Notes under the pieces: generated by a model | The model's database searches: none | Told to the model about the DNA's origin: nothing | The model's input: only the letters and a program-made list of their open reading frames with translations | Made by a program: the position numbers and the translations under genes | Shown here: piece by piece, positions 1 through 10,090 of the stretch | How the letters are laid out: the number at the start of each line of letters is the position of its first letter | Numbering within the stretch: position 1 is the first letter of the stretch | From: Staphylococcus borealis | GTDB lineage: Bacteria > Bacillota > Bacilli > Staphylococcales > Staphylococcaceae | NCBI RefSeq assembly: GCF_001224225.1 | Contig: NZ_CUEE01000007.1 | Location: 1-64,000, forward strand | DNA length: 64,000 nucleotides | Direction of reading: 5' to 3'

Positions 1-13
1 TTAAGTTACTGTT

Positions 14-206
14 TATTGGAATTAACGTTGACATATTGTCATTCAGTTTTCAATGTTCATTTAAATCAATTACATTTATTAATTATATCAACAATCAATA
101 TCTAATGTCAAGAACTTTTTTAATTTATTTTTTAAATTTTTCTGTTCAAAACTTAATTGATTATTTCAACAAATAATATCTTATAATGTCTTGCTAAGTT
201 TTTCAA
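14..206 (-). promoter_or_regulatory. Tandem promoters and leader of an rRNA operon running off the left edge
   Basis: Read on the minus strand, P1 has -35 TTGAAA (201-206), a 17-bp spacer and -10 TAAGAT (178-183). P2 has TTGACA (107-112), an 18-bp spacer and a perfect TATAAT (82-87). Downstream, positions 14-55 read as a leader resembling the staphylococcal rRNA leader (ATTGAAAACTGAATGACAA and following). Tandem strong promoters followed by such a leader are typical of Firmicute rrn operons. The 16S gene itself is not in the window, so the assignment is inferred from the leader. Nothing else is recognisable in 207-512, which is AT-rich and without an ORF. Confidence 0.7.
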
Positions 207-512
207 TAGTCAAAATTACACTTTCTTAACATTAAATTAATGATATTAATTTGCCGGAAAAGAAAGTTTACATTCGTTTTTGACGACTTTTATATAATAT
301 CAAGTTTAGAAATGAACGTCAATCATTTCTTCATAAGAATAATGACTAATTTTTCACATCTAATGTATTGTTTTGAATTAAGGGTATAATTTACGCATTT
401 TATTGTTAATTCCATTTCGAATATTCAACTATAATGCCAATACTTCCTTATATTTACTATATATTAAAGTCACTACTTTCAAATTGCTACTACATATTAA
501 GATCAATATAGG

Positions 513-550
513 AAAGAGGCTGGGACATAATAAAATGTTCCAGCCTCTTT
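513..550. terminator. Strong bidirectional hairpin downstream of perR
   Basis: Two 16-base arms (513-528 and 535-550, GGCTGGGACAT against ATGTTCCAGCC with one G-T pair) enclose a 6-nt loop and are flanked by A and T runs. It lies between perR and the rrn promoter and would stop perR transcription. Its GCTGGGACATAA start resembles the first bases of the 150-bp repeats elsewhere in the window. A weaker second hairpin (ACTCCTAGT/ACTAGGAGT, 604-628) is nearer the perR stop. Confidence 0.75.
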
Positions 551-678
551 ATCATTTAGGTAGTAGATTACTAATTTGAAAAGTGCTTATATCAAACTTT
601 TGCACTCCTAGTCATCTTTACTAGGAGTATACAAGAAGTTTAATTCTTTCTGATCTACTCCATTAAAACTTCTACTTA

Positions 679-1131
679 TTATTCTTCTTTATCTTTGCAT
701 TCTTTACAGATACCATATATTTCCATACGGTGATGTGTTACGTCGAACTCTGTAATGTGTTGAGCAAGTTGTTCAACTTCATCAAGTTGTGGATAGTGGA
801 AATCTACTATCTTGCCACATTTCTCACAGATAACGTGATAATGATTATGAGTATTAAAATCAAATCGACTTGATGCATCTCCATATGTTAATTCTTTAAC
901 TATGCCAATACTTTTAAACACTCTTAAATTATTATATATTGTCGCAACACTAATATTTGGAAAATCAGGTGAAAGTGCTTGATAAATTTCATCCGCCGTC
1001 GGATGTGAATGAGATGCAATAAGATAACGAATGATAGCTTGACGTTGTGGTGTAATTCTAACACCAGCTCTTCTAAGCGCTGCAATTGATTCTTCTAGTT
1101 CATGATCAATGGACTCTACTTCTGCACTCAT
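679..1131 (-). CDS. perR: Peroxide-responsive Fur-family repressor PerR
   Basis: Fur-family metalloregulator of 150 residues that senses peroxide through metal-catalysed oxidation and represses oxidative stress and iron storage genes. The N-terminal half is the winged helix ([12 protein letters not shown], then [11 protein letters not shown] and [12 protein letters not shown]). The C-terminal half has the His-rich metal site ([14 protein letters not shown]) and the structural zinc cysteines in CEKC and CKEC. The protein closely matches known staphylococcal PerR. I start at the ATG at 1131 (MSAEVES), preceded by AAAGTGGTG, rather than an upstream GTG. It is last in the minus-strand run bcp, dehydrogenase, perR, and a PerR box lies just upstream (1152-1166), so autoregulation is likely. 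Confidence 0.95.
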   Translation of the reverse strand: MSAEVESIDHELEESIAALRRAGVRITPQRQAIIRYLIASHSHPTADEIYQALSPDFPNISVATIYNNLRVFKSIGIVKELTYGDASSRFDFNTHNHYHVICEKCGKIVDFHYPQLDEVEQLAQHITEFDVTHHRMEIYGICKECKDKEE

Positions 1132-1151
1132 TGTTTTCACCACTTTCTAGT

Positions 1152-1166
1152 TAATAATAATTATTA
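1152..1166 (-). promoter_or_regulatory. PerR box upstream of perR
   Basis: The 15-mer TAATAATTATTATTA on the minus strand matches 13 of 15 positions of the staphylococcal PerR consensus TTATAATTATTATAA, with the two mismatches placed symmetrically. It sits about 20 bp upstream of the perR start codon, a position suited to autorepression. Confidence 0.75.
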
Positions 1167-1224
1167 CTTGATATTAATATAACTGTTTAGAAAGTATAAT
1201 GTCAATAAGTACGAACCTTTTCCT

Positions 1225-2175
1225 TTAATAACCATGATATAAATCGACTTTATTCTCAATTACATCATTCTTATTGAGAAAATAATCTAAATTCTTCTTA
1301 AAAAGTTTCGTTGCATCTCGTTTAATGTTTTTATCGTTACCACTGATATGCGCAGTTAGCGTTACATTATCTAACTTGTATAGCGCATTGTCTGGTTTCA
1401 ATGGTTCATTTTCAAATACATCAATATAAGCATGTCGAATTTGATTCTGTGATAAAGCCTTTATGAGTGTTTTTTCATTTACAACAGTTCCCCTACCTAC
1501 ATTAATAAATAAACATTCATCATTCATAAGCTCAAAATGTTTCTCTAATAATAAATGATACGTTTCATTAGTTTCAGGTAAGGTGTTAATAATGATATCA
1601 GCTTTATTTAGATGCTTTTCAAGTTCTTCTATTTTATAAATACAGTCAAATCCTTCTTTGGATTTACCTGACCTACTAATTCCAACTATAGTCATATTAA
1701 ATGGCTTAAGTAATTTAACGGTCTGTTGAGCTAATGATCCTGTCCCTAATATTAAAACACGTTCTCCGCTCAATCGCTTACCAGTTAGTCTAGAGTCGTA
1801 TACTTTATTGATTTGATTAATGTATGATGTACGCATTTTCTTATAGTCATCAAGTATGAATGCAAGAACAAACTCTGAAACTTGTTTTGCTTGCACGCCT
1901 CTACTATTGGTTAAAATAATTTTTCTTTTCTTAATTGTTTCTAAGGGTAAACTATTTACGCCTGTTGCGTACCAAGCAATCCATTTTAAATTTGGACATT
2001 CATTAATGAAGTTTGCATCTACCCCACCATCATAACCAATCAATATATTTAATTCTTCCTTTAATGTTTTAGGTATGTCTTCGGCTTTTTTGAAAAAGTA
2101 AAATTCTAATTCTGGATAGTCACTTTTAAGTACTGATTCTATTTCTCCAAGTCGCTTTAAACTAACTATTTTCAT
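1225..2175 (-). CDS. D-isomer specific 2-hydroxyacid dehydrogenase
   Basis: A 316-residue NAD(P)-dependent D-2-hydroxyacid dehydrogenase, predicted to reduce a 2-keto acid in the cytosol; the substrate cannot be read from the sequence. The Rossmann core has LILGTGSLAQQ near residue 143. The family's catalytic Arg (NVGRGT), Glu (FENEPL) and His (TAHISG) are all present. The ATG at 2175 follows GGGGTGAAAAC. It lies 4 bp after bcp and is cotranscribed with it, ahead of perR, in an order conserved in staphylococci. Confidence 0.85.
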   Translation of the reverse strand: MKIVSLKRLGEIESVLKSDYPELEFYFFKKAEDIPKTLKEELNILIGYDGGVDANFINECPNLKWIAWYATGVNSLPLETIKKRKIILTNSRGVQAKQVSEFVLAFILDDYKKMRTSYINQINKVYDSRLTGKRLSGERVLILGTGSLAQQTVKLLKPFNMTIVGISRSGKSKEGFDCIYKIEELEKHLNKADIIINTLPETNETYHLLLEKHFELMNDECLFINVGRGTVVNEKTLIKALSQNQIRHAYIDVFENEPLKPDNALYKLDNVTLTAHISGNDKNIKRDATKLFKKNLDYFLNKNDVIENKVDLYHGY

Positions 2176-2179
2176 GTTT

Positions 2180-2635
2180 TCACCCCAAAATTCGATTTAA
2201 TTCTTCCATTTGTGTTTTAACTTTAACTTTTTCAATCACATCAATGATGATTCCTTCTTCATCTATTATAAAAGTTGTTCGTACAATTCCCATGGATTCT
2301 TTACCGAATGACTTTTTCAATTGGTAAACACCAACTTTTTCAGATAATACATAATCTTCATCTACTAATAAGTCGAAATTAAGATTATGTTTAGCAATAA
2401 AGTTTTGATGTTTTTTCTTAGTATCTGCACTAACACCATAAACTTGAACATCTAATTCATTAAATCTATCTAAATTATCTCTAAAATCACATGCTTCAGT
2501 CGTACAAGTTGGCGTATTATCACGTGGATAAAAATATAAAATTGTTTTGCTTCCTTTTATTGTTTCGTTTGTAATACATTCTCCATTTTGATTCTCTAAT
2601 TTGAATTCTGGAAATTTGTCACCTTTTTTAAACAT
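2180..2635 (-). CDS. bcp: Peroxiredoxin of the Bcp/PrxQ type
   Basis: A 151-residue thioredoxin-fold peroxidase that reduces hydrogen peroxide and organic hydroperoxides using thioredoxin. The peroxidatic Cys44 and resolving Cys49 are in TPTCTTEACDF, the C-X4-C arrangement of the PrxQ class. FYPRDNTP and VRTTFIID are typical of the family. The start is preceded by AGGTGATAGG. It is first in the run with the dehydrogenase and perR, and its promoter (a TATAAT is present on the minus strand near 2660) shares a short divergent region with gsaB. Confidence 0.93.
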   Translation of the reverse strand: MFKKGDKFPEFKLENQNGECITNETIKGSKTILYFYPRDNTPTCTTEACDFRDNLDRFNELDVQVYGVSADTKKKHQNFIAKHNLNFDLLVDEDYVLSEKVGVYQLKKSFGKESMGIVRTTFIIDEEGIIIDVIEKVKVKTQMEELNRILG

Positions 2636-2716
2636 CCTATCACCTATTTCTTAATCGTATTAATTATATGATACGATAGTAATGAATAATATTAAAATAA
2701 GAGAGGTTGAAATAAG

Positions 2717-4006
2717 ATGAAATTCACTGAGAGTGAACGTCTGCAACAATTATCAAATGAATATATTTTAGGTGGCGTTAATTCACCATCACGTTCATAT
2801 AAAGCGGTAGGTGGAGGTGCACCTGTAGTTATGCGCGAAGGTCATGGCGCATACTTATATGATGTAGATGGCAATAAATTTATTGATTATTTACAAGCTT
2901 ATGGCCCAATTATTACTGGTCATGCGCACCCTCACATTACAAAAGCAATTCAAGATCAAGCAGCTAAAGGTGTATTGTATGGTACCCCAACAGAGTTAGA
3001 GATTGAATTCAGTAAAAAATTACGTGAAGCAATCCCATCACTTGAAAAAATACGATTCGTTAACTCTGGTACTGAAGCAGTAATGACAACAATACGTGTT
3101 GCACGTGCTTATACAAAGAGAGATAAAATTATTAAGTTTGCGGGCTCTTATCATGGTCACTCAGACTTAGTGTTAGTTGCTGCAGGAAGTGGCCCATCAC
3201 AATTAGGCTCACCTGACTCAGCGGGTGTTCCCGAAAGTGTTGCAAAAGAAGTGATTACAGTTCCATTTAATGATATTGAATCATATAAAGAAGCTATGAA
3301 ACACTGGGGAAATGAAGTTGCAGCAGTATTAGTAGAACCTATTGTTGGTAACTTTGGCATGGTAGAACCACAACCTGGTTTTTTAGAAGAAGTAAATAAA
3401 ATCACACATGATTATGGTGCATTGGTGATTTATGACGAGGTTATTACAGCATTCCGTTTCCATTATGGTGCTGCACAAGACTTATTAAATGTATATCCTG
3501 ATCTAACAGCTTTCGGAAAAATCATTGGCGGCGGTCTTCCAATTGGAGGCTATGGTGGTCGACAAGATATTATGGAACATGTTGCACCTTTAGGTCCTGC
3601 ATACCAAGCAGGTACAATGGCCGGCAACCCACTTTCTATGAGAGCTGGTATTGCATTATTGGAAGTATTAGAGCAAGAAGGCGTTTATGAAAGATTAGAC
3701 AAATTAGGCAAAAGACTTGAAGATGGCTTATTAAAATTGATAGAGAAACATCATATCACCGCTACTATAAATCGTGTATACGGTTCATTGACGCTTTATT
3801 TTACTAATGAAACGATTACGCACTATGAACAAGTTGAAAATTCAGATGGCGAAGCATTTGCTAAATTCTTTAAATTAATGCTAAATCAAGGTATTAATTT
3901 AGCACCTTCTAAATTTGAGGCGTGGTTCTTAACTACAGAACACACTGAAGAAGATATTGATGAGACATTAAAAGCTGCTGATTATGCATTTAGTCAAATG
4001 AAATAA
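2717..4006 (+). CDS. gsaB: Glutamate-1-semialdehyde 2,1-aminomutase (GsaB/HemL2)
   Basis: PLP-dependent class III aminotransferase of 429 residues that converts glutamate-1-semialdehyde to 5-aminolevulinate, the C5-pathway precursor of haem. Visible motifs are GGVNSPSRS near the N-terminus, [18 protein letters not shown], the PLP-phosphate region DEVITAFR, the Schiff-base lysine in [13 protein letters not shown], and GTMAGNPL. Staphylococci carry two HemL-type enzymes; this copy stands apart from the hemAXCDBL operon and its position next to perR and bcp matches the second one. The RBS is AGAGAGGTTG, and a strong terminator follows. Confidence 0.93.
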   Translation: MKFTESERLQQLSNEYILGGVNSPSRSYKAVGGGAPVVMREGHGAYLYDVDGNKFIDYLQAYGPIITGHAHPHITKAIQDQAAKGVLYGTPTELEIEFSKKLREAIPSLEKIRFVNSGTEAVMTTIRVARAYTKRDKIIKFAGSYHGHSDLVLVAAGSGPSQLGSPDSAGVPESVAKEVITVPFNDIESYKEAMKHWGNEVAAVLVEPIVGNFGMVEPQPGFLEEVNKITHDYGALVIYDEVITAFRFHYGAAQDLLNVYPDLTAFGKIIGGGLPIGGYGGRQDIMEHVAPLGPAYQAGTMAGNPLSMRAGIALLEVLEQEGVYERLDKLGKRLEDGLLKLIEKHHITATINRVYGSLTLYFTNETITHYEQVENSDGEAFAKFFKLMLNQGINLAPSKFEAWFLTTEHTEEDIDETLKAADYAFSQMK

Positions 4007-4018
4007 TCAACTGATGAC

Positions 4019-4068
4019 CTACAATAAAGCTGTTCAAATGTGAAGAACAGTTTTATTGTAGTTTTTTT
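4019..4068 (+). terminator. Terminator of gsaB
   Basis: A 17-bp stem (CTACAATAAA-GCTGTTC against GAACAG-TTTTATTGTAG) with a 9-nt loop, followed directly by a run of seven T, 13 bp after the gsaB stop. Confidence 0.9.
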
Positions 4069-4159
4069 ATTAGAAACAAAAACTTGTATCATTTCAGTCT
4101 TCAAGTGTATACTAGTTTAAAATATTATTATCAAAATTATATTTAAAGGAGCGTTATAG

Positions 4160-5254
4160 TTGAGGCTAGGAGCTCGTATACTAAAGACTGGTATTGCAAT
4201 TATTCTCGCTTTGTTTATAGCTTCTTTCTTACCTGATAATGTCGGATTAAAATCTGTAGCGGGCATTAGTGCGATTGTTGCTATGCAACCTAATATATAT
4301 CGTTCCATCAAAACGATTTCAGAACAGGCTACAGGTAATGTCATTGGTGCTTTATTAGCAGTCATCATGGTAACCATTTTCGGTAAAAATATTGTGATTA
4401 TGGGCGTCACTGTTATTTTATTAATTGCTATTTTATATAAAATAAATTTAGCTCATGTTGCTACACTTGCAGGTGTCACTGCCCTCATTATAATGGGACA
4501 ACATACCGGATCATTCTATGTAACAGCCGCTTTTAGATTTATTCTAGTAATGATTGGTGTCGTAAGTGCTTCTGTAGTTAACTTAATATTTTTACCACCT
4601 AAATTTGAAACCAAGATATATCACAACTCGGTAAATATTGCTTCTGATATATTTATTTGGTTTAAGCTTGTATTAAATGACGCTTCTGACTATCATCAGA
4701 TAAAAGAAGATGGAGAACAAATTGAATCACGTATTTCAAAACTTGAACAGATTTTTAATTATTACAATGAAGAGAAAGCACTAACTAGAAAAGCAGCCTT
4801 TCAACAAAATAGAAAGAAAATTTTATTTAAAGAAGTTGTAGGTACAACCAGACAAGCATATGAAGTGCTTAATCGAATGGCTAGATATCAGAATGATCTT
4901 CATAACTTAAATTACAATTTGATTTTTCAAATCAAATTAGAATTAGATTCTTTAACAGCGTATCATGAACAAATTCTAAAGAGTTTGTCGAAAAAGGCGC
5001 GATATAATGTAGAACATTTTGATAATCAAATCATGAATCCTCAAAAGAAAGACCTAATGGATGCTTTTCAACAACAATTAATTCAAAATCCTTACCAAGT
5101 CGACTATTCTTATTCTAATATTATGCAAATTATTGCCACAATTGAAGAATATCGTTATTATCTAGAACATTTAGATCGTTTAAGATTAAGTTTCTTCACG
5201 TATCATCGAAATGATACTGAAATAGATATAGCCGATGAAGATTTTGACTTATAA
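4160..5254 (+). CDS. ArAE/FUSC-family membrane protein (DUF939-like), copy 1
   Basis: A 364-residue protein with four to six hydrophobic segments in the first ~150 residues (aromatic acid exporter family N-terminal domain) and a long helical, charged cytoplasmic C-terminal half. Family members are linked to efflux of small aromatic acids; the substrate here is unknown. It starts with TTG at 4160, set 8 bp after AAAGGAGCG. The N-terminal region, especially IKTG/LKTG, VIGALLAVI and the VNLIFLPPKF end of the membrane domain, is clearly paralogous to the protein at 27422-28411. It is transcribed alone and ends at a shared bidirectional terminator. Confidence 0.8.
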   Translation: MRLGARILKTGIAIILALFIASFLPDNVGLKSVAGISAIVAMQPNIYRSIKTISEQATGNVIGALLAVIMVTIFGKNIVIMGVTVILLIAILYKINLAHVATLAGVTALIIMGQHTGSFYVTAAFRFILVMIGVVSASVVNLIFLPPKFETKIYHNSVNIASDIFIWFKLVLNDASDYHQIKEDGEQIESRISKLEQIFNYYNEEKALTRKAAFQQNRKKILFKEVVGTTRQAYEVLNRMARYQNDLHNLNYNLIFQIKLELDSLTAYHEQILKSLSKKARYNVEHFDNQIMNPQKKDLMDAFQQQLIQNPYQVDYSYSNIMQIIATIEEYRYYLEHLDRLRLSFFTYHRNDTEIDIADEDFDL

Positions 5255-5255
5255 T

Positions 5256-5298
5256 AATAAGCGTTCACTGAATAGATAAAGTTCAGTGAACGCTTATT
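5256..5298. terminator. Bidirectional terminator between convergent genes
   Basis: A perfect 17-bp stem (AATAAGCGTTCACTGAA and its complement at 5282-5298) with a 9-nt loop and T or A runs on both sides, serving the ArAE gene on plus and the ABC exporter on minus. Confidence 0.9.
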
Positions 5299-5306
5299 TA
5301 TTATTA

Positions 5307-7043
5307 TTATAAATTTTGTATACTATAGAGATGCTCATAAGCACCTTTTTTATCTATTAATTCCTGATGTGTGCCTGTTTCAACGATTTGACCGTTTTGC
5401 ATTACAATTATCTTATCCGCATGTGTAATCGTTGAGAGTCTATGTGCAACAATAAGTGTTGTTCTATCTTTACTAAGCACATCTAACGCTTCTTGAATAA
5501 TCGCTTCACTCTCTAGATCTAAAGCTGATGTAGCTTCATCTAATATTAATATAGGTGGATTATTTAAAAAGATTCTTGCAATTGAAAGACGTTGTTTCTG
5601 TCCACCAGATAGTTTAACGCCACGTTCCCCTACTTCAGTATCGTAGCCGTCATGAAGATTCATAATAAAATCATGTGCATTGGCCATTTTAGCCGCTTCA
5701 ATTATTTCGTCTTCAGTAGCATCTGGGCGTCCTAATAATATATTTTCTCTAACTGTGTCTGAAAAAAGAATATTATCTTGCTGTACTAAACCAATTTGAT
5801 TTCTTAAACTACCGGTTAAAAAGTCTTTAACATTGTGATCATCGATTCGTATTTCACCTTCAGTTACATCGTAGAAGCGTGGTATCAAGTTAATTAAAGT
5901 TGATTTACCACCACCACTCATACCAACAAAAGCTACGGTATCTCCTTTATTTATATTGAGATTGATATTTTTTAATATTGTTGATTCATTTTCATTATAT
6001 TTGAAACTAACGTTTTTCAATTCTATATGACCTTGTTTTATTTCAATAGGCTGAGCACCAATACCATTTTTTATATCATAATCTTCATCCATTAACTGAA
6101 ATACCCTATCCATTGACGCAAAACTTTGAGTTAATGTTGTAAATGAAGCAACTAGTCTTCTTAACGGTCCAAATAATTGTTCCAAATAGCCAACAAAAGC
6201 TGCAAGTGTACCAACAGTAATTGAACCATTGATTGCTAGATATGACCCAAAGCCAATAACAATTATAGGTCCTAAATCTGTAACTGTATTAATCGCCGCA
6301 AATGAGTATGCATTCCATGACGTATGTTGAAATGCACGGTTTAAGAAATGTTTATTTTTATGGTCGAAATTTTTAGCTTCATTATCCTCAATTGCAAAGC
6401 TTTTAATTACTGACATCCCTTGTACACGTTCATGTAGAAATCCTTGTACTTCAGCTAATGCTTGCGAACGTTTACGTGTCAATTTTCTTAAGCGTCCAAA
6501 GAAGAAATAGACAGTGAGAATATAGAATGGGAAAATAATGATTGCTGCGAAAGTTAACTTCACATCTAGGAAGAACATAATAGATAGTGCAATGATGATT
6601 GTTATGCAATCTAGCCAAATGTTCATTAAACCAGTTAATATAAAGTCTTTCGTTTGCTCAACATCATTAATAACTCTCGATATAACTTGTCCAACTTGAT
6701 TATTTGCATAAAATCTTGCACTTAGCGCTTGCAAATGATCATATAGACGTTTTCTAATATCATATAGAATTTTGTTACTCGTCCATTGTGCAAGATATTG
6801 TCGTAGATATTCTATTGGTGGTCTGACAATTAAGAAAATAAATAACGCTAAGCCGATAGCTACACTTAAATGTTGAAACTTTTCATTCGTTGAAAGTGCA
6901 CTATTATTAATAACGCCATCAATTGCATATTTGATAAGTAGAGGAATTAACATAGGAATGCCGAATTTGATAATCCCAATAATTATCGTAGCTATTATTC
7001 GATATTTGTATGGTTTAACAAATTCTAAATAGCGTCGTATCAT
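5307..7043 (-). CDS. Homodimeric ABC multidrug exporter, Sav1866 orthologue
   Basis: A 578-residue half-transporter: six transmembrane helices in residues 1-320 and an ATPase domain after about residue 335. Walker A is GMSGGGKST, the signature LSGGQKQR, Walker [13 protein letters not shown] and the H-loop IVAHRLST, so the ATPase looks active. It closely resembles Sav1866, the structurally solved S. aureus exporter of hydrophobic drugs, which works as a homodimer. I choose the ATG at 7043 ([14 protein letters not shown]), which follows GGGGGGAG, because eight extra upstream residues are not part of the known protein. It is monocistronic between two terminators. Confidence 0.95.
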   Translation of the reverse strand: MIRRYLEFVKPYKYRIIATIIIGIIKFGIPMLIPLLIKYAIDGVINNSALSTNEKFQHLSVAIGLALFIFLIVRPPIEYLRQYLAQWTSNKILYDIRKRLYDHLQALSARFYANNQVGQVISRVINDVEQTKDFILTGLMNIWLDCITIIIALSIMFFLDVKLTFAAIIIFPFYILTVYFFFGRLRKLTRKRSQALAEVQGFLHERVQGMSVIKSFAIEDNEAKNFDHKNKHFLNRAFQHTSWNAYSFAAINTVTDLGPIIVIGFGSYLAINGSITVGTLAAFVGYLEQLFGPLRRLVASFTTLTQSFASMDRVFQLMDEDYDIKNGIGAQPIEIKQGHIELKNVSFKYNENESTILKNINLNINKGDTVAFVGMSGGGKSTLINLIPRFYDVTEGEIRIDDHNVKDFLTGSLRNQIGLVQQDNILFSDTVRENILLGRPDATEDEIIEAAKMANAHDFIMNLHDGYDTEVGERGVKLSGGQKQRLSIARIFLNNPPILILDEATSALDLESEAIIQEALDVLSKDRTTLIVAHRLSTITHADKIIVMQNGQIVETGTHQELIDKKGAYEHLYSIQNL

Positions 7044-7090
7044 ACTACTCCCCCCTATGATGATCACAATTATATTTTTTAAAAATTAAT

Positions 7091-7150
7091 AGAGGTTGAA
7101 ACTTTGATTCAAAACAATACGTTTGTATCATCAAAGTAAATTCAACCTCT
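7091..7150 (-). terminator. Terminator downstream of ntdp
   Basis: The arms AGAGGTTGAA-ACTTTGAT (7091-7108) and ATCAAAGT-AAA-TTCAACCTCT (7130-7150) form an 18-bp stem with a small internal bulge. An AT-rich tail with a T run follows on the minus strand. Confidence 0.75.
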
Positions 7151-7206
7151 TGTTATTATCACTCAAGTACTATAAAACAAATATGTAACAATTACATCTT
7201 TTATGC

Positions 7207-7782
<576 letters not shown>

Positions 7783-7862
7783 TTAGATTATATCATATTT
7801 TTAAATAAGTCTTTACAGATGCGTTGTTATTTCCACTTAAGTTAATCACAAATTAGAATGTC

Positions 7863-8909
7863 TTAGCCGTTAATGTATTGGTATATCTTATCCATAGAAA
7901 CTGGTAACGTATATGCTTGTCGCTGATTTAAATCCATCCATTCCAGATGGTTATCTTCCATAAATGATTCTGACAGTGACACGGTCTCAATGGTACTATA
8001 GACACTAATATCCCAAGTCATATGTGTGAATTGGTGTTTAAGCTTAAATACAATTCCCTCAGCTATCGATAACGACAATCCTAATTTTTCTTGCAATTGT
8101 TCTAAAGCATTTGGTGTTTCAAACATTGGAAATTGCCACATGCCATTTAACAATCTTTCTTGACGTTGCGTCATTAAATATTGACCTTTGGCATTTCTAA
8201 CTAAGAATACCGCTTGTTGAATAGTTTTTTTCTTAGTGTTCTTCGTTTTTACTGGTAATTCTAATACAGTGCCTTCTTTAAAAGCACGACAGTTCTCTTG
8301 AACTGGACAAAATAAACATAGCGGTTTCTTAGGTGTACAAACTAACGCACCTAATTCCATCATTGCTTGGTTAAATGTACCCGCCTCTTGATGCACATAA
8401 GGCTGTAATTCTTGTTCATAACTTTTTCTCGTGCTTTGCAACTTTATATCTCTTGAATCATTATTCAATCTAGACCATACTCTAAAGACATTGCCATCAA
8501 CGGTTGCTAATGGTTGATTAAACGCGATGCTTAGAACTGCTGCTTGAGTATAAGGACCTACCCCTTTTAATTTCCCAAATTGTTCTGGTGTAGAAGGAAC
8601 GACACCATGATATTCTGATGCTACTTCTTTCACAGCAGTATGAAAGTTACGTGCGCGACTATAATAGCCCAATCCTTCCCAATATTTAAGAACTTCTTCT
8701 TCATCTGCCTGACTTAAGTCCTCTATTGTTGGAAAACGTTGAATAAATCTGTGATAATAATCCACAACTGTTTTAACCTGTGTTTGTTGAAGCATTACTT
8801 CACTTAACCAGATATAGTATGGATTCGAAGTTTCACGCCATGGCATTTCTCTCTGATTCTTATTAAACCATTGTATTAAATTCCTTTTAAAAGTAGAATC
8901 GTTTATCAT
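7863..8909 (-). CDS. mutY: A/G-specific adenine DNA glycosylase MutY
   Basis: A 348-residue base-excision enzyme that removes adenine mispaired with 8-oxoguanine. The catalytic Glu37 is in WLSEVMLQQTQV, the helix-hairpin-helix GVGPYTQAAV is near 117-125, and the catalytic Asp138 is in ATVDGNVFR. The [4Fe-4S] cysteines are Cys191, 198, 201 and 207 (C-X6-C-X2-C-X5-C). A C-terminal NUDIX-like domain (from about 230) recognises 8-oxoguanine. The start follows GAAAGGAAAT. It is divergent from the DUF457 membrane protein gene. Confidence 0.95.
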   Translation of the reverse strand: MINDSTFKRNLIQWFNKNQREMPWRETSNPYYIWLSEVMLQQTQVKTVVDYYHRFIQRFPTIEDLSQADEEEVLKYWEGLGYYSRARNFHTAVKEVASEYHGVVPSTPEQFGKLKGVGPYTQAAVLSIAFNQPLATVDGNVFRVWSRLNNDSRDIKLQSTRKSYEQELQPYVHQEAGTFNQAMMELGALVCTPKKPLCLFCPVQENCRAFKEGTVLELPVKTKNTKKKTIQQAVFLVRNAKGQYLMTQRQERLLNGMWQFPMFETPNALEQLQEKLGLSLSIAEGIVFKLKHQFTHMTWDISVYSTIETVSLSESFMEDNHLEWMDLNQRQAYTLPVSMDKIYQYING

Positions 8910-9053
8910 AATTATTTCCTTTCAATACGCTTTATTTACTTCACTAAGAGCACTTTATATTAAATGAACAGTATTTTAATATGTTTCTTAATTTCGTTAT
9001 TCCAATTTTTAGATTATAATATATATTAAATTAACATGAAAAGAGTGAACGTT

Positions 9054-10031
9054 ATGGATACAGCCACGCATATTGCAATCGGTGTTGGATTAACTGCTTT
9101 AGCAAGTCAAGACCCAGCTATGGCAAATACAATGGCAGCCACAGCCACGACCTTAATTGCAGGGTCATTAATTCCAGATGGCGACACCGTTTTAAAATTA
9201 AAAAATAACGCCACATATATTTCACATCATCGTGGTATCACTCATTCTATACCATTTACAATTTTATGGCCGATATTGATTACATTTTTGATTTACGTAA
9301 TCTTTCCAGGCGTAGATACTACGCACATATGGTTATGGGCACAGTTAGCGGTATTTTTACATGTCTTTGTAGATATATTTAATTCATATGGTACCCAAGC
9401 ACTACGCCCACTAACAAACAAATGGATTCAACTAAGTGTTATTAATACCTTTGATCCAATCATTTTTATCATACTTTGTTTAGGTATTGTGATTTGGCTT
9501 CTAGGTGTTCATCCATTTGCAGTGTTCTTTCCAATTATAGGTGTACTCATCATTTATTACATTGTTCGTTTCAAAATGCAAAGTATTATTAAGAAACAAG
9601 CATTAAGTCAAATTAAAGAACAACACAATCCTGTTAAAATTTTTGTAGCACCAACTATGAAATTTATGGAATGGCGTGTTGCGATTCAAACTGAAGAACA
9701 TGATTATGTAGGTCGATCATTTGGTAGAAATGTTGTTTTTAGTGATAAAGTTAAGCGACAACCGTTTTCACCAGATACGTTATTGTGGCAAATCAAAGGT
9801 AATAAGGATATTAGAACATTTTTAAACTTTTCGTCTATTTATCGTTGGCAAACTCGAAAGCTAGACGATGATACTACAGAAGTTCGTCTGGTTGATTTAC
9901 GTTATTTAAATAAAGGCCATTATAGCTTTGCAGCGATTGCACATGTCGATAATGACAACAATATTGATCATTCATACATTGGATGGGTTTTCACAGAAGA
10001 AAAATTACAAAAGAAATTATATTCTAAATAA
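9054..10031 (+). CDS. YfhP/YdjM-type inner membrane protein (DUF457)
   Basis: A 325-residue membrane protein with the LexA-regulated hydrolase-like (DUF457) N-terminal domain. It shows the His-rich opening MDTATHIAIGVGL, PDGDTVLKL, SHHRGITHS and HVFVDIFNSYGTQ, which together suggest a metal site at the membrane face. There are four to five hydrophobic helices up to about residue 180 and then a soluble C-terminal domain. The start at 9054 is preferred over the ATG at 9036 because AAAGAGTG lies at the right distance. The biochemical function is unknown. Confidence 0.8.
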   Translation: MDTATHIAIGVGLTALASQDPAMANTMAATATTLIAGSLIPDGDTVLKLKNNATYISHHRGITHSIPFTILWPILITFLIYVIFPGVDTTHIWLWAQLAVFLHVFVDIFNSYGTQALRPLTNKWIQLSVINTFDPIIFIILCLGIVIWLLGVHPFAVFFPIIGVLIIYYIVRFKMQSIIKKQALSQIKEQHNPVKIFVAPTMKFMEWRVAIQTEEHDYVGRSFGRNVVFSDKVKRQPFSPDTLLWQIKGNKDIRTFLNFSSIYRWQTRKLDDDTTEVRLVDLRYLNKGHYSFAAIAHVDNDNNIDHSYIGWVFTEEKLQKKLYSK

Positions 10032-10037
10032 ACTTTT

Positions 10038-10090
10038 AAAAAGAGTGAACCAGAGTCATAATCTTATCTATGATTCTGGTTCACTCTTTT
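10038..10090. terminator. Bidirectional terminator
   Basis: A 22-bp stem (AAAAGAGTGAACCAGAGTCATA against its complement at 69-90 of the same 10.0-kb block, one G-T pair) with an 8-nt loop. It ends inside the stop codon of the convergent minus-strand gene. Confidence 0.88.

Noticed and set aside
2653-2675. TCGTAT...ATACGA inverted repeat between bcp and gsaB as a PerR box
   Set aside because: The best alignment to the PerR consensus is 9 of 15 positions. It may be another operator or chance, and it overlaps the TATAAT used by bcp.
7043-7067. Eight extra residues at the start of the Sav1866-like exporter
   Set aside because: GGGGGGAG lies within the extra codons and directly before the ATG at 7043, and the homologue begins there.
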